Assembly (NCBI RefSeq): GCF_024220585.1 | Contig: NZ_JAMXKF010000002.1 | Span: 691,392 to 755,391 of the forward strand | DNA length: 64,000 nucleotides | Direction of reading: 5' to 3' | Source of the DNA: Dyadobacter diqingensis | GTDB lineage: Bacteria; Bacteroidota; Bacteroidia; Cytophagales; Spirosomataceae | Shown here: positions 52,496 to 61,530 of the stretch, one piece after another | How positions within the stretch are numbered: position 1 is the stretch's first letter | Layout of the letters: each line of letters begins with the position of its first letter | Position numbers and translations under genes: made by a program | The notes under the pieces: model-generated | Database searches by the model: none | The model's input: only the letters and a program-made list of their open reading frames with translations | What the model was told of the DNA's origin: nothing

Positions 52496-53338
52496 CTAAG
52501 AATTTTCATAACCCAAAGAAATCGATAGATCCTGGTGAGCATCGACCTGCTGTTGAAGTGTTGCGATCACTTGTTCAGCAGTACCGATTGCGTCAGCACC
52601 GGCAATAAAGCGTAACGGTGGTTTTTCCAGATTTGCAATGGTAATCAGCACTTTAGCAAGTTTGGCAGGATCACCTGACTGCTGACCATTCGCACCCTTC
52701 CAAAAATCCATTTGTTGTCTTCTGCGCTCATCGTAATCTTCTATGGATGAGGTAGCATAATTTGTCGACTCCTTGGTAAGAAGTTCTGTCCTGAAAAAGC
52801 CAGGGTTCACAATAGTAGTATGAATGCCAAATGGTGCAACCTCCGCCTGAAGAGACTCCATCCAGCCATCAAGAGCAAATTTGGATGCAGCATAAGCGGT
52901 TCCAAATTCAAAACCGACAAGACCCGCGGTCGAAGAAATCGAGATGATATGTCCAAAACCCTGTTTACGCATATGCGGTAAGACAGCACGTGTCACATTC
53001 ATTGGCCCATAAAGGCTCGTCTTGATCTGCTTTTCGATTTGCTCCTGAGTCAGCTCTTCAAAATACCCGGCATAAAAGCTGGCAGCATTGTTAACCAGCA
53101 CATCAATGCGACCAAATCGCTCGATCGTAACTTGAATCGCAGACGCCACATCAGCCGTATCGGTTATATCCAGCTTCTCTATGTGCAGGTTTTCTGATTC
53201 TCCCATGGCCTTGGCCACTTTCTCCGTATTACGCCCGGTTGCGACAACTTTATCACCAGCTCCAAGAGCCGCTTTTGCGATATCCACACCCATACCGCGC
53301 CCTGCGCCGGTTACAAGCCAAACTTTATAATTTTCCAT
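52496..53338 (-). CDS. SDR family oxidoreductase
   Basis: This 280-residue protein has VTGAGRGMGVDIA as the cofactor motif (TGxGxGxG-like), NTEKV after strand 2, NNAASFY in place of NNAG, ISSTAGL and YAASK (YxxxK). It resembles the classical ketoreductase-like SDRs often found under AraC control. It lies 146 bp downstream of the AraC gene on the same strand and is probably its target. The substrate is unknown; the family acts on alcohols, ketones, sugars or steroids. Confidence 0.9.
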   Translation of the reverse strand: MENYKVWLVTGAGRGMGVDIAKAALGAGDKVVATGRNTEKVAKAMGESENLHIEKLDITDTADVASAIQVTIERFGRIDVLVNNAASFYAGYFEELTQEQIEKQIKTSLYGPMNVTRAVLPHMRKQGFGHIISISSTAGLVGFEFGTAYAASKFALDGWMESLQAEVAPFGIHTTIVNPGFFRTELLTKESTNYATSSIEDYDERRRQQMDFWKGANGQQSGDPAKLAKVLITIANLEKPPLRFIAGADAIGTAEQVIATLQQQVDAHQDLSISLGYENS

Positions 53339-53484
53339 TGATTTTACTTATTCTATAATTTCAGTTTATTCATTTATGCACACATCTATTCTGAACCTCG
53401 CTCTGACACTTTGGCTGTCAGGATACAAAGGTCTGTGTTCCTCCGGGCGATAAATAATGAAAAACAAAGAGAAATATAAGAAAA

Positions 53485-54357
53485 TCAAAGATTGAGAGTC
53501 CTGATAGACTTAGGTGCTTGTCCCGTTCTTTTCTTAAAGAAGTTGTTGAAATAGGTGGTGTATTCGAAACCCAAAGCATAGGCAATATCCCCAACACTCC
53601 AATCCGTATGATGCAACAGCGCTTTTGCCTCGCTGATAACCCTGTCAGCAATATGTGTCGTTGTAGATTTACCAGTAACTTGCTTTACTGAACTGTTCAA
53701 ATAGTTAATATGCACAGACAAACTCCCGGCAAAATCCTGTGCTGTCCTCAATTCGAGCGGACGCGCGGCGTTTTCAATCGGAAACTGCCTTTCCAGAAGT
53801 TCGAGAAAAACCGAAGTGATACGCTGTGCAGCGTTCTTGTTTTTAGAATAATTTTCTGCCGGTTGAATTTTCAGTGCTTCATGAACAATCAGGCTAATAT
53901 AATTCCTAATCAACTCATCCTTAAATATGTAGTCAGAATCCTGGTCCATTAGCACCTTTTCAAAAATAGACGCAACAGAATCACTTTGACTATGGTTTAA
54001 TGAAAAAATAGGTGTACCGCCTATTTTAAACAGCGGCGATTGGAGAAGGCTCTCAGAGCGCTCGTTTAATTTCAAAAACTCCTCAGTAAAAAGACATGCA
54101 TAACCATCGGTAGTTGCCCTCAGAACTTCACAGGAATAAGGGATTCGCGGGTTTCCAAAAAACAATATCGGTCCGTCAGTCTCAAAACTTCTGTCCGCAT
54201 AATGAAAACTATACTTTCCCGAAGTCAGGCTGATTTTATAGAAATCTTTGCGGCTGTAATTATGCCCAGCTGCGTTGCTATCGGTTTTATATATTTTAAA
54301 GCCCTTTAACTTTATCTCGCTATTGAAATCAGGCGTATTTATACTGTGATTACCCAT
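53485..54357 (-). CDS. AraC family transcriptional regulator
   Basis: This 290-residue protein has an N-terminal cupin-like domain (about 15-110; KISLTSGKYSFHYADRSF) and a C-terminal AraC region (about 185-290; TAQDFAGSLSVHINYLNSSV, then VISEAKALLHHTDWSVGDIA and LGFEYTTYFNNFFKKRTG). The C-terminal motif and the FEYTTYFNNFF segment are typical of the family. It sits upstream of the SDR gene on the same strand, and the gap to the divergent lipoprotein gene (54358-54610) is AT-rich. Regulation of the SDR gene is the simplest reading. Confidence 0.88.
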   Translation of the reverse strand: MGNHSINTPDFNSEIKLKGFKIYKTDSNAAGHNYSRKDFYKISLTSGKYSFHYADRSFETDGPILFFGNPRIPYSCEVLRATTDGYACLFTEEFLKLNERSESLLQSPLFKIGGTPIFSLNHSQSDSVASIFEKVLMDQDSDYIFKDELIRNYISLIVHEALKIQPAENYSKNKNAAQRITSVFLELLERQFPIENAARPLELRTAQDFAGSLSVHINYLNSSVKQVTGKSTTTHIADRVISEAKALLHHTDWSVGDIAYALGFEYTTYFNNFFKKRTGQAPKSIRTLNL

Positions 54358-54610
54358 TCTGTAAAGTTAAGAAAAACAAAGTTTTTTAAACAATACAATT
54401 TAATATGGTGGTTTATTAGGGCCTTTCGTGATAAAGCACATTTTGCCAGAAATCTTATTTGTGGTTTCCAGGGCATAATAGCGCTCCGTCAAAAAACAAG
54501 TTCACAGAGAAACTTGAAACTTCAGGCAATTTTAATAATTTGACCCAGAGAAAGATCATCTGTGAGAAAAAGAATGTAATACCAACTCCAACTTTTACAA
54601 AACCTGACCA

Positions 54611-55960
54611 ATGCCATCATTTTTCAAGTCGAAGTCTTTATGGATGTGGATCATACCCATACTACTCTCAGGTTGTCTAAATAAGAATGATGATTCGATC
54701 AGTTCTGAAAATTTGGCGAAATTAAAGAGTAAATATGATACCGAGGCAATCAATTATTTCTACGAAACGGTCTTTCATGAAGATTATAGTAAAATAAAAC
54801 TCGATAACATTTCAAAATGGAAATCAAATCCTAAAATCGTGTTGCTTGGTCATCCGTCCAGTTCAGAAATAGAATACGTGAAGAAGTCGATTGCAGAGAT
54901 CAATAAATTAAATCTCCCCATCGAATGTATATTGGGCGAGCCACGAGACTCTGGCTCAATCAATATACTATTCGGAAATTTCGAAGAAGTGAGCACCTAT
55001 CTTAATTTGGACAACCGTTTAAAAAGTGAAATCGATACTTCTGCACATTTTGGCATTGGCCACGTGACCAGCCAGGATGGCGAAATAAGCAAGGCAGGTA
55101 TCGGGATTTGTTACAATAAAAATGACTCCGCGCATTTGGGCAGGCAAAATGTTGTATTGGAGGAAATCGTGCAGTCACTCGGTATCGGTGGCGATAGCTA
55201 TACCCATCCGCGCAGTCTTTTTTTTCAAAATTACAATCCGGAAAAATCTTTTACCAATTTAGATCGTCAGCTCCTGTCGCTCTTGTACGAACCCGCAATA
55301 CCCGTCAACTTCCCCAGAAAGTCGTTTGAAACTGACTTTTCGGATGTACTTTATGCTGTCAATACAGCTGAAAAAATTAAGAACCTATGGCAGAAATTTC
55401 CAAGAGACCTCGATAGTGAGGTAGAAAGATGTTTTACCGGAGCGGGATTGTTAAAACACCCGAAAGAAACAAATATACATCTATACGGATCCGTCGATAA
55501 AGAGGATTCCGCTACGATCACCAGGGTCATTTTTTCGCTCAACCAAATATCCCCAAACCTGACCCTCAAACTAGCACGGCGGACTGCTTTTGAGCCCGAT
55601 CATGGTGTTGTGCTGACCTTTAACGAATCGGATCAGCAAAAGGAAGCAATACGGCTTAGCAATGAAGTCAGTATGGGCAAAAGCTGCATGTTCCCGAAAC
55701 TGATTAAAAGCAAAATCTCCCTATCCTTTAACAAGAGCGCGCGAAGCAGGATATTAAGACAGCAAAGCATCGTGGATGCCCTGTATTTCAGCCTATTGAC
55801 ACGACCAAAACGCCAAACAGACGAGGGGGAACTGTTTGAAATCAAGGCCGGTGTTATTCATTTTCACAAGCGTTACACTGATCTTCTGAAATTAATCTAT
55901 TCGAATGAATTTCTGGATGGGCTTGCGTTAAATGAATTCAGAGCTGCCAAATCGATGTAG
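54611..55960 (+). CDS. DUF2927-like lipoprotein with an internal duplication
   Basis: This 449-residue protein has a lipoprotein signal whose lipobox LSGC ends at Cys22. The first half contains EEIVQSLGIGGDSYTHPRSL followed by FTNLDRQLLSLLYEP, which reads like the DUF2927 pattern (a putative metalloprotease-like fold with EEL.Q.LG.xxD and LxxLDxxLLxxLYDP). The second half repeats the same layout (NIHLYGSVDKEDSATITRVI; later SIVDALYFSLL and YTDLLKLIYSNE) but without the acidic pair, so it is a degenerate copy. It lies 152 bp upstream of the ECF sigma gene on the same strand. I cannot assign a substrate. The family match is by eye and should be tested. Confidence 0.5.
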   Translation: MPSFFKSKSLWMWIIPILLSGCLNKNDDSISSENLAKLKSKYDTEAINYFYETVFHEDYSKIKLDNISKWKSNPKIVLLGHPSSSEIEYVKKSIAEINKLNLPIECILGEPRDSGSINILFGNFEEVSTYLNLDNRLKSEIDTSAHFGIGHVTSQDGEISKAGIGICYNKNDSAHLGRQNVVLEEIVQSLGIGGDSYTHPRSLFFQNYNPEKSFTNLDRQLLSLLYEPAIPVNFPRKSFETDFSDVLYAVNTAEKIKNLWQKFPRDLDSEVERCFTGAGLLKHPKETNIHLYGSVDKEDSATITRVIFSLNQISPNLTLKLARRTAFEPDHGVVLTFNESDQQKEAIRLSNEVSMGKSCMFPKLIKSKISLSFNKSARSRILRQQSIVDALYFSLLTRPKRQTDEGELFEIKAGVIHFHKRYTDLLKLIYSNEFLDGLALNEFRAAKSM

Positions 55961-56055
55961 GGATCCATTTGAATAGGCTAACAACCGTATTCACAGTAAA
56001 TAAGTTTGCAGTGAAATATACTCTATAAATTCTATGGACAAAATAAATTAAAGAT

Positions 56056-56063
56056 TATATTTG
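56056..56063 (+). promoter_or_regulatory. -7 element of the ECF sigma gene
   Basis: TATATTTG matches TAnnTTTG and lies 50 bp upstream of the ATG at 56113. No obvious -33 element is seen. Confidence 0.45.
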
Positions 56064-56112
56064 CATCTCCCGGGATTTTAAACATGCCCGAGTTATCATT
56101 AAAAGAGAATCC

Positions 56113-56703
56113 ATGGCCGCATCTCTATCCGAAGAGGAACTATGGCATTTATTTATTGCGGGCGATTCCGCAGCCTTTGAAGCATTGGTAGACACGACCT
56201 ACGCTTTGATGTATCAGTATGGTTCAAAATTCACCCGCAATACAGATCTTGTCAAAGACTGTATCCAGGATGTTTTTCTAAATGTCTGGGAAAAACGGCA
56301 GTCCCTGAACCGTGCCATTCCGGTACGCGCCTACCTATTGTCGTCATTACGCCGCAGGATTCACCGGAAAGTTAAATATGATTTGATCGATTTACAGACT
56401 TCCTTACCGGAAAGCTTGTTTGAGACTGTTTTCAGCATTGAAGATTCGATGATCGTTCGTGAAGAGAGTGTTTTTCTCACACGTAAAATCACCACCTTAT
56501 TGAATGAACTGCCTCAGCGACAGAAAGAAGTGATCTATCTGCGTTTTTTCCAGGATCTGGACCGTAGCGAAATTGCGGAGATCATGCAGATCACACCGCA
56601 GTCCGTGTCTAACTTTTTGCAGAAATCCTTTCACTTCATCAGAAACAGCTGGGTATCGAAGGTGTCCGTTTCCCTGACCGTCTTTTTCGACTACCTCTTC
56701 TAG
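56113..56703 (+). CDS. ECF RNA polymerase sigma factor (FecI-like)
   Basis: This 196-residue protein has sigma region 2 (about 15-90; FEALVDTTYALMYQYGSKFT, then LVKDCIQDVFLNVWEKRQSL) and region 4 (about 125-185; LNELPQRQKEVIYLRFFQDL, then EIAEIMQITPQSVSNFLQKS). It is the type paired with FecR anti-sigma factors and STN-bearing TonB receptors. In such systems the sigma factor is held at the membrane until the receptor binds its glycan, then drives the receptor operon. It lies 91 bp upstream of the fecR gene and leads the PUL that follows. Confidence 0.93.
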   Translation: MAASLSEEELWHLFIAGDSAAFEALVDTTYALMYQYGSKFTRNTDLVKDCIQDVFLNVWEKRQSLNRAIPVRAYLLSSLRRRIHRKVKYDLIDLQTSLPESLFETVFSIEDSMIVREESVFLTRKITTLLNELPQRQKEVIYLRFFQDLDRSEIAEIMQITPQSVSNFLQKSFHFIRNSWVSKVSVSLTVFFDYLF

Positions 56704-56794
56704 CGATCAAAAATTCCTGCAAAATATTTTAACAAAAACAGGGTATGCCCAAAAGGGCCATGTCTAATGTCATTTGAAAGAGAATTTTACAGAC

Positions 56795-57853
56795 ATGGAG
56801 AAATACCTCAATTACACATTGGAGCAGCTATTATGGGACGACAGTTTCAGAAAACTGATCCTTCATCCTACACCTGAACAGGAACTCGCAAAAAATAAAT
56901 GGCTGGCCAATCATCAGGACCAGGCAGAAGTTTTTCTGGAAGCGCAGGACATTATCCGTGCTGTAAAAACCGACAAAAACCAGCTACCAGAAAGAGACCG
57001 ACTCGAAGCAATGGAGCAAATTTTTTCCAATACATCCCGTAAACCAGTCCTACAAGCACCCATGCTTCCCTTGACAACGCTGATGCGCGTGGCAGCTTCG
57101 GTGATACTGGTCGCTGGCTTAATGATCGTTGGGAAAAGAATGCTGAATGTACCATCCGGCTTTATACAGACAGCTAAAAGTGAAAATATTAGCCAAACCA
57201 ATCATAGTCGTGTTGCTCAGCTCATCCGCCTTGAAGACGGAAGCGCTGTGGTACTCAAACCAGGCAGCAACATCACGTTTCCAAAACATTTTGACAAACA
57301 AAAAAGGCTTGTCCAGCTCACGGGTGAAGCATTTTTTGAAATCAGCCGGAATCCCAACCGCCCCTTTTTCGTATATGCCGGCAAGTCTGTTACCAAAGTC
57401 CTGGGGACGAGTTTTAATGTCCGCGCTTTTGAAGCTGATGACGCCATTACCGTCAAAGTAAAAACCGGGAAAGTGGCTGTTTATTTCGAAGATAAAATAC
57501 CTGAAAACCTTGAAAAGCCAGCACTGAATATACTCGAACCCAACGAGCAGATTATACTGACCAAACAAGACAACAGTTTCAGAAAAAGCAATACGGACGA
57601 TTCATTTTACAGCGAAAATACTAATCCGACCGGGCAGCAGGCAGAAAGAAACGTAGCCGAGTTATTTAAGGGGATGCAAAAGTTTTATGGTGTACAGATT
57701 GAATTTGACACGCAAAAATTGAGAAACTGCACCGTACTGGCCAACCTCACGGGTCTGCATCTTCTTGAAAAACTGGATGCTATCTGTCTGGCCATTAACG
57801 CCACTTATACCATACACAGAGGAAAGGTGACCATTAACGGCGACGGTTGCTGA
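56795..57853 (+). CDS. FecR family anti-sigma factor
   Basis: The protein of about 352 residues has a short cytoplasmic N-terminal part, one transmembrane segment (about 92-110; LMRVAASVILVAGLMIVG), a FecR domain (about 120-240; LEDGSAVVLKPGSNITFP, then VQLTGEAFFEISRNPNRPF and GTSFNVRAF) and a C-terminal DUF4974 domain (about 285-350). I chose the ATG at 56795, since the slightly longer frame begins with TTG at 56774. It carries the signal from the STN domain of the SusC receptor at 58054 to the sigma factor. The susC gene follows 200 bp later. Confidence 0.92.
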   Translation: MEKYLNYTLEQLLWDDSFRKLILHPTPEQELAKNKWLANHQDQAEVFLEAQDIIRAVKTDKNQLPERDRLEAMEQIFSNTSRKPVLQAPMLPLTTLMRVAASVILVAGLMIVGKRMLNVPSGFIQTAKSENISQTNHSRVAQLIRLEDGSAVVLKPGSNITFPKHFDKQKRLVQLTGEAFFEISRNPNRPFFVYAGKSVTKVLGTSFNVRAFEADDAITVKVKTGKVAVYFEDKIPENLEKPALNILEPNEQIILTKQDNSFRKSNTDDSFYSENTNPTGQQAERNVAELFKGMQKFYGVQIEFDTQKLRNCTVLANLTGLHLLEKLDAICLAINATYTIHRGKVTINGDGC

Positions 57854-57924
57854 TCATGGGATCATACAATTTAAAATACAAATCAGGATTTTCAAACCAG
57901 TCAGTAATACCCAGATTAATCAAT

Positions 57925-57957
57925 AAAAAAGCCAGCGTTGCTTGCAACAACGCCGGC
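57925..57957 (-). terminator. Minus-strand intrinsic terminator in the susC leader
   Basis: GCCAGCGTTG (57931-57940) and CAACGCCGGC (57948-57957) form a 10-bp stem with one mismatch and a 7-nt loop. Six A residues at 57925-57930 become a T6 tract on the minus strand, so the element is oriented to stop minus-strand transcription. No minus-strand gene ends here, so it may end an antisense RNA over the susC start region. Confidence 0.6.
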
Positions 57958-57967
57958 CCAAAGTTGC

Positions 57968-58014
57968 CCGGAAAGTCTTACAGTTTTCGAGAATGAGAGA
58001 CTCTTCCGGAAAGT
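57968..58014 (+). repeat. Direct repeat CCGGAAAGT in the susC leader
   Basis: CCGGAAAGT occurs at 57968-57976 and again at 58006-58014, 29 bp apart, in the untranslated leader between fecR and susC. It could be a binding site for the sigma factor system or for a leader regulator. The function is unknown. Confidence 0.35.
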
Positions 58015-58053
58015 TTCATCACATGTTTTACCATAACAAAACCCCTTAAAGGT

Positions 58054-61000
58054 ATGCAAAAAAGTGTATTTGCTCACAATCAATGGATCCGTCTTATGAA
58101 AATCGGCCTGGTACAATTCCTGGTGACCGTCGTCTTTTTACAAGGTGCATTTGCCAGTGAAACTCATGCCCAGGACCTGCTGAACAGAAGGATTTCGCTG
58201 AATATAAAGGAACAGAAAATCAGTCATCTGTTACAGGAAATCGAAAAACAGGCTGACGTCCGGTTTGTTTTCAGCCCCAAAGTGATTGACTCCAATCGCA
58301 AGGTCTCCGTTAAAGCGGCCAATGAACCAATCGGCACGATTCTGGATACCTATCTTAAGCCGCTGGGCATCAACTATCAGGCAACCTCCAAAGTAATCGT
58401 TTTGAGCACTGGCCAGCAGCCGAATCCTTCTGCCGCGCAGACTGAAGAGCCGGTTGGGTTAAGTCCTGCCAGACCTGTCGAAAGAATTATAAAAGGACAG
58501 GTTACCGATGAAAAAAATGAGCCCCTGATCGGTGTCAGCATTCTGGTCAAAAACTCGGCAAAAGGTATTGTGACGGATCAGCATGGCCATTACAGCCTGG
58601 CCATAGTGGACGAAGAAAACACGGTTTTGGTATTTTCCTTCATCGGGTTTATCAAACAGGAAATCATTGCCGGGAACCAGTCTGTCATCAATGTCACCCT
58701 TCGCAGTGACCTGCAAAAACTGAATGAAGTAGTCGTTGTAGGATACGGAACGCAGAAAAGAGGTGATATCACGGGATCTGTGGGCACTGTAAAAATAGAC
58801 AGGGAAATTGCCGGAAGGCCATCCCCCGAAATCGGGCAGGCATTGTATGGCCAAATCTCGGGCGTTCAGGTGATCACGGCCAACGGCCGACCTGGGACTT
58901 CAACATCCATACAGGTACGTGGCATCAATTCTGTTTCTGCGGGCAGCACACCATTGATCGTCATCGATGGCCTGCCTACACCAAATTATGATCTCAATCT
59001 GATCAACCCGGCGATCATCGAATCCATCGAGGTGCTGAAAGATGCCTCATCCGCCGCGATTTATGGTTCAAGGGGCGCAAATGGTGTCATTCTGATCACC
59101 ACCAAAAAAGGAAAATCCGGACACGCCAAACTGGATATCAATTTTGTCTCCGGCATTCAGCAGGTGATTGATAAAATCCCGGTGATGAACTCCGCCGAAT
59201 ACGCTCAGGCTTCGATAGACGCAGCACAAAACGGTTGGATAAAAAGCGGCGGCGATCCGTCAGCACCCAACACCCTTGCAGCCCGGAAACAATACCGGTA
59301 CACATGGCCTGCGGCCTTTGACGACCCAAAAACACTGGTTAATACCGACTGGCAGGATGAAATTTACAGCATCGCCCCCATAAACAAAGTGGATCTCAGC
59401 GTAAGCGGTGGAACCGATAAATCCAACTATCTGGTATCAGGCGGTTTTGTAAAACAAAAAGGCATTATCCAGACATCCGATTACAGCAAATACACGCTGG
59501 GGTTAAACACCGTTACGAAGGTGACTGACTGGCTTGAAATTGGCGGTTCGGTCAATCTGGCACTGGATCAGGAACGTGAACCCTTCAACCGGATTGCAGA
59601 ATGGGCCGTGCAGTATCCATCCATTTATCCGGTTTACAGCGCAAATGGTTATCTGGGCGCTCCTGCAAATCAGCCGGGTTTTGAAAATTACAACGCCATT
59701 CTTTTTCGCCCGCAAAACGGACACCCGTTGTACCGGATTACGGATGATATACGGCACCGGAGATTTAACGCACTGGGAAATATGTTCGCAAGCGTAAAGC
59801 TCTTGCCCGGGTTGAATTTCAAAACGGCACTAAATTACTTTTACAACCGTACGGACGACGATACGTATGCAGCCAGAGATCATCAGCTCGGCCCCGCCTA
59901 TTACACCGAGGGCAGCATGTCCGTAGCAAACGCCAGAACGCTGAATTTCACTTATCAGAATCTTCTGACCTACGATAAAAGTTTCGGAAGCCATAATTTC
60001 TCTGCCCTGGCCGGTACCGAGTACAACAGCAGCAATTATTATTACACCCTGCAAGAAAGGCGTGGGTACGATAATGACGAATTAAAAGCATTAAGTGCCG
60101 GAAGAACGGTTTTCCAGTCGATGGATAACAAAAACAAGAGTGCACTCATTTCCTATTTTGGTCGTTTAAACTACAATTTCAAAGAAAAATATCTGCTGTC
60201 TGCAAGTTTACGGCGTGACGGATCCTCGCGGTTTGCACCCAACAACAAATGGGGGTTATTCCCTGCCGTTTCTGCTGGCTGGGTATTATCGCAGGAAAAT
60301 TTTCTTAAATCCATCCCCGAGATCAGCCAGCTTAAACTCCGCGCCAGTTATGGTTTTACCGGAAACGACCGCTTTGACGACTACCGCTGGATAGGCTCTG
60401 TACAACAGGGCCGCGTTGCTTTTGGAAACACGTTGGGATCTTCCTACTACCCTTCGGCGATCACGAACCCCGATCTGAAATGGGAACGCACGCAGCAGTT
60501 TAACATTGGTTTTGACCTGGGATTACTTAACAACCGGATCAATGTCGAAGGAGACTTTTACAGATCTGTTTCGGACGGACTATTGCTGGATGTCCCCGTA
60601 CCCGTCGTATCCGGGTTTACCAGCGTATTCAAAAACATCGGAAAACTGGAAAACAAGGGTATAGAACTCAGCATTACTTCACACAACATATCCAAAGGAA
60701 GTTTCAGGTGGAGTACACGCTTCAATATTTCCGGGAACCGTAATAAGCTGCTTGCCCTTGGCCCCGATAACGCCCCGATGATTTTTACACCGGCCGTGTT
60801 CAGCGGTATGCAGAAAATCAATCAGGTAGGCAGCCCTATTTTTAGTTATTATGGCTACAAATATGACGGGGTCTACAAAAATCAAAGCGAAATTGATTCT
60901 GATCCCGCCCATTACAGCACGGCCACACCGGGCGACGGAAGATACGCTGACGTCAACGGAGACGGCAAACTTGACGCGAATGACCGCACCCAGATTGGAA

Positions 61001-61518
61001 ATTACAACCCCGACTTTATCTGGGGACTTACCAACAATCTCTCTTACAAGGGATTTGACTTCAGCTTTCTTTTCCAGGGTGTGCAGGGAACGGATGTACT
61101 GGATGAAAACATTCACCGTTCCCTGCTTTATCACGAAGGACGTAATTATTACAAAAGTGCTGTAAACCGATGGAGGTCGGAAGCAGAACCTGGTGACGGT
61201 TATCATTACAAGTTATCAGTTGACCTGAACGGTTATGAAAAAACACCTTCAAGTTACTGGATCAATGACGGTTCTTATTTCCGGTTAAAAAGTCTGACGC
61301 TGGGTTATACCTTCCCGGCGGAAATTCTGCAAAAAATCAGGGTTTCGTCATTGAGGGTTTATCTGACAGGCCAGAATCTTTTCACTCACAAAGACATCCC
61401 CGTGTACGACCCGGAAAATTTCAGCGGGGATATGACCGATGCATCGCGGCGCGGCGTCAATGCCAATCCCTATCCTACTGCCAAAACCTATTCATTCGGT
61501 ATCAATATCGGCCTTTAA
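58054..61518 (+). CDS. SusC/RagA TonB-linked receptor with STN signalling domain
   Basis: This 1154-residue protein has a signal peptide (cleavage near THAQ) and an STN domain (about 50-120; ISHLLQEIEKQADVRFVFSP, then VKAANEPIGTILDTYL) that contacts FecR. A CarboxypepD_reg-like domain (about 145-230), the linker VVVVGYGTQKRGDITGSV, a plug (VIDGLPTPNYDLNL, then IEVLKDASSAAIYGSRGANG) and a barrel follow. It imports oligosaccharides and reports ligand binding to the FecR/ECF pair just upstream. Its SusD partner starts 12 bp after its stop. The leader holds a direct repeat and a minus-strand terminator. Confidence 0.95.
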   Translation: MQKSVFAHNQWIRLMKIGLVQFLVTVVFLQGAFASETHAQDLLNRRISLNIKEQKISHLLQEIEKQADVRFVFSPKVIDSNRKVSVKAANEPIGTILDTYLKPLGINYQATSKVIVLSTGQQPNPSAAQTEEPVGLSPARPVERIIKGQVTDEKNEPLIGVSILVKNSAKGIVTDQHGHYSLAIVDEENTVLVFSFIGFIKQEIIAGNQSVINVTLRSDLQKLNEVVVVGYGTQKRGDITGSVGTVKIDREIAGRPSPEIGQALYGQISGVQVITANGRPGTSTSIQVRGINSVSAGSTPLIVIDGLPTPNYDLNLINPAIIESIEVLKDASSAAIYGSRGANGVILITTKKGKSGHAKLDINFVSGIQQVIDKIPVMNSAEYAQASIDAAQNGWIKSGGDPSAPNTLAARKQYRYTWPAAFDDPKTLVNTDWQDEIYSIAPINKVDLSVSGGTDKSNYLVSGGFVKQKGIIQTSDYSKYTLGLNTVTKVTDWLEIGGSVNLALDQEREPFNRIAEWAVQYPSIYPVYSANGYLGAPANQPGFENYNAILFRPQNGHPLYRITDDIRHRRFNALGNMFASVKLLPGLNFKTALNYFYNRTDDDTYAARDHQLGPAYYTEGSMSVANARTLNFTYQNLLTYDKSFGSHNFSALAGTEYNSSNYYYTLQERRGYDNDELKALSAGRTVFQSMDNKNKSALISYFGRLNYNFKEKYLLSASLRRDGSSRFAPNNKWGLFPAVSAGWVLSQENFLKSIPEISQLKLRASYGFTGNDRFDDYRWIGSVQQGRVAFGNTLGSSYYPSAITNPDLKWERTQQFNIGFDLGLLNNRINVEGDFYRSVSDGLLLDVPVPVVSGFTSVFKNIGKLENKGIELSITSHNISKGSFRWSTRFNISGNRNKLLALGPDNAPMIFTPAVFSGMQKINQVGSPIFSYYGYKYDGVYKNQSEIDSDPAHYSTATPGDGRYADVNGDGKLDANDRTQIGNYNPDFIWGLTNNLSYKGFDFSFLFQGVQGTDVLDENIHRSLLYHEGRNYYKSAVNRWRSEAEPGDGYHYKLSVDLNGYEKTPSSYWINDGSYFRLKSLTLGYTFPAEILQKIRVSSLRVYLTGQNLFTHKDIPVYDPENFSGDMTDASRRGVNANPYPTAKTYSFGINIGL

Positions 61519-61530
61519 TCTGACGGATTT

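Noticed and set aside
60679-61206. 175-residue minus-strand open frame inside susC
   Set aside because: The plus-strand SusC barrel is continuous here, so this is a shadow.
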